23,096 bases of DNA. It comes from Solobacterium sp. GTDB lineage: Bacteria; Bacillota_I; Bacilli_A; Erysipelotrichales; Erysipelotrichaceae. Where the stretch lies: NCBI GenBank assembly GCA_017514645.1, contig JAFWJP010000219.1, positions 1 to 23,096 of the forward strand, written 5' to 3'. Made by a program: the position numbers and the translations under genes. This document shows, piece by piece, positions 21,611-23,096 of the stretch; positions within the stretch are counted from its first letter, which is position 1, and each line of letters begins with the position of its first letter. The notes under the pieces were generated by a model. The model was not told where the DNA came from and made no database searches. It worked only from the letters and a program-made list of their open reading frames with translations.

Positions 21611-22981
21611 TCAATTGACCGTGACAAGCGTCTCCGTTCCTTCCGGAATCAGAAGACCGCTCTCCCAGCCTTCCGAAGCCCGGAACACCTTCTGCCCATC
21701 TTCGGTCTGGGCTGTCGTGACCCGTCCGGTATACTGTTCTGTGCCGCCGCCGAGCTTTGTGAAGCAGTACCGCATATCCGTATCAAACGCAATGGTACAG
21801 ATTCCCCGGTAGACTTCCGGTACTTCCGTATCCTTTCTGACCAGTACAGCGGTACCGTCCATCCAGATCTTCATCCGGCAGGTTTCCGTCTCCAGATCCT
21901 TCAGTACCAGTGGATTGACCGGATACCATTCCCGCATCCGTTCTCCGTCCGTATACATTGACGCTGTATCTGCCGGCAGAACCGGGAACTGTGCCGGTGC
22001 TGTGCGATCCCGCGGAAGAAATCCATCACCGAAGACAGCTTCTCCGCTGTCCGTACGCCGAAGCTCCAGACCTTCTTCACTGACGGATACCTCGCAGACG
22101 ACCGGCATCTTCGGCAGAGACATCACTGCACCGGAATCACCGGGAATCAGTTCCAGCGCCATCGGCAGGGATGTCTGCTCCGGATCGCTCAGCCAGTCAC
22201 CGGTCTCATACTCGAATTCAACTGCAGGAACCAGTACAGCGCCGCTGCTGCTCTGCAGCGTACCGCCCGCATAGCTTCCGATATTCACATAAACACTGCC
22301 GAAAGCCGGAAAGACCTCCAGGACCAGCATCTCATCATCATTGATGCGGGAAACATACCTCCCGGTCAGTTTCTTTCCGAAGGACAATGTATCAAACAGC
22401 ATGCCAGCAGGTCCGGCTTCCCGCATTCCTGCCAGTTCCGGCACTTCTTTTCCTTCCGAACGATCGTACAGGATACCGTCTTCGGCATAGAACACCGGGT
22501 TGTCCGGATCACACACAAAGGAACAATACGGCTGGATGAATGTCACATTGCCGTATGCGTCCCGTACACCGGCCCATCCCGTTCCGGATGCGGAGACGAT
22601 CTTCTCCACGTTCTTTCCGATCTTCACGGTGAATTCCGTTGTCGCAAAGCGGACTTCCTGTCCGAAATCGTCCGGATCCGGTACCGCACCGCGGAAACGG
22701 ATACCGCTGTCTGCCGGCAGAACCGCAAACGGTGAAGGAACACCGGTACCGAAGAAGCCGCCGATCTGCGTCACCTTCGCACCGTCAACGGTATCCGCGA
22801 TGATGATCTTTGTCTGTGCAGAGTTCACATCCCAGCTGTACTCTGCCGCAAAGGCTTCCTTTCCCGAACGGCTGATATGATAGGTCACACCGTCCTGCAC
22901 TGTATCCTCCCAGTATGCCGTGCACGCACATAAAAGACCCAGTGCCGCCGTAATGATCACCAGTTTCTTCCAATGTTTCAT
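21611..22981 (-). CDS. Lipoprotein with BspA/LRR_5-like segments
   Basis: The 456-residue protein begins MKHWKKLVIITAALGLLCAC, a classic lipoprotein signal: basic n-region, hydrophobic core, and a lipobox ending LCAC with lipidated Cys20. After TAYWED the N-terminal 180 residues show fragments typical of LRR_5/BspA repeats: IIIADTVDGAKVTQIGG near 60-75, FTVKIGKNVEKIV near 116-128, and VCDPDNPVFYAEDGILYD near 154-172. The remaining 280 residues are beta-rich and acidic with a repeated short strand pattern and are unrecognised. It is likely displayed on the outer face of the membrane. AAAGG overlaps the stop codon of the upstream gene and precedes the ATG by about 8 bases. The lipoprotein call is confident; the repeat call is by pattern and less so. 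Confidence 0.8.
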   Translation of the reverse strand: MKHWKKLVIITAALGLLCACTAYWEDTVQDGVTYHISRSGKEAFAAEYSWDVNSAQTKIIIADTVDGAKVTQIGGFFGTGVPSPFAVLPADSGIRFRGAVPDPDDFGQEVRFATTEFTVKIGKNVEKIVSASGTGWAGVRDAYGNVTFIQPYCSFVCDPDNPVFYAEDGILYDRSEGKEVPELAGMREAGPAGMLFDTLSFGKKLTGRYVSRINDDEMLVLEVFPAFGSVYVNIGSYAGGTLQSSSGAVLVPAVEFEYETGDWLSDPEQTSLPMALELIPGDSGAVMSLPKMPVVCEVSVSEEGLELRRTDSGEAVFGDGFLPRDRTAPAQFPVLPADTASMYTDGERMREWYPVNPLVLKDLETETCRMKIWMDGTAVLVRKDTEVPEVYRGICTIAFDTDMRYCFTKLGGGTEQYTGRVTTAQTEDGQKVFRASEGWESGLLIPEGTETLVTVN

Positions 22982-22992
22982 TGTCTGTACCT

Positions 22993-23096
22993 TTATCCCT
23001 TTCTCTGACGGATCAGATAATCACGGTACGCATCGATGCCGCTCTGTTCCTTGAAGAAGAAATAGTGATTCCGTTCGATCGGATAGACACCGATCC
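22993..23096 (-). CDS. C-terminal end of an unrecognised gene (runs off right edge)
   Basis: The minus strand reads an open frame from the right edge to a TAA at 22995-22993. It ends with about 34 residues that include IGVYPIERNHYFFF and DAYRDYLIRQRKG. It is too short to assign. It stops 11 bases before the lipoprotein start, and the stop codon provides part of that gene's ribosome site, so the genes are probably in one operon. Confidence 0.6.
   Translation of the reverse strand, partial: IGVYPIERNHYFFFKEQSGIDAYRDYLIRQRKG

Noticed and set aside
21595..21627. Longer DUF1848 start at a TTG codon
   Set aside because: It overlaps the lipoprotein stop and precedes the conserved MII-start of the family; the ATG at 21594 has AGGA upstream.

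Overview
The window reads as a compact chromosomal segment of a Bacillota (Firmicutes) bacterium. The evidence is ribonuclease M5 (RnmV), a TelA/XpaC pair, an LtaS-type sulfatase-fold synthase, a QueT-type ECF substrate-binding subunit, VTT and VanY-type proteins, and strong AGGAGG-like ribosome binding sites. GC is in the mid-50s percent by eye, which is high for the phylum. A gut-type lineage such as Erysipelotrichales or Clostridia would fit, but that is inference. Every gene except one (the VTT membrane protein at 11318-12046) is on the minus strand. I found no rRNA, tRNA, CRISPR array, insertion sequence or phage gene.

Reading in the direction of transcription (high to low coordinates), the right end holds the 3' end of an unrecognised gene, a lipoprotein with BspA/LRR_5-like features, and a cysteine-rich DUF1848 protein. 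Next comes a unit with its own promoter and a structured leader: queT (queuosine-precursor uptake), a VanY-like D,D-carboxypeptidase and a small membrane protein, closed by a hairpin terminator. An orphan hypothetical gene follows with its own promoter and terminator. A two-gene sugar unit (a YihS-type AGE-family ketose/aldose isomerase plus a PfkB fructokinase-like kinase) leads into xpaC and a two-domain CbxX-type AAA+ ATPase. A shared bidirectional terminator separates these from the convergent VTT gene.

Left of the divergent promoter region at about 11.2-11.3 kb lies a long, tightly packed cluster: alpha/beta-hydrolase, MBOAT acyltransferase, DHHW/SGNH-like protein, LTA-synthase-like enzyme, mnmE, tatD, rnmV, rsmA (ksgA) and ispE. 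Most junctions are 4-nt ATGA overlaps or gaps of a few bases. The first four genes look like a cell-surface polymer synthesis and O-acylation module. The last five are housekeeping genes for tRNA modification, DNA/RNA processing, 5S and 16S rRNA maturation and isoprenoid synthesis. telA follows with its own extended -10 promoter, and then an aminotransferase that runs off the left edge.

The most notable observations are: an MBOAT + DHHW + LtaS-like surface-acylation module preceded by an esterase; a split TelA / XpaC / AAA+ set whose two halves share an almost identical promoter core; a structured leader before queT that may be a preQ1 riboswitch; probable leaderless or near-leaderless transcripts for the MBOAT and VTT genes; a YihS-like isomerase paired with a PfkB kinase; and a degenerate first AAA+ domain.
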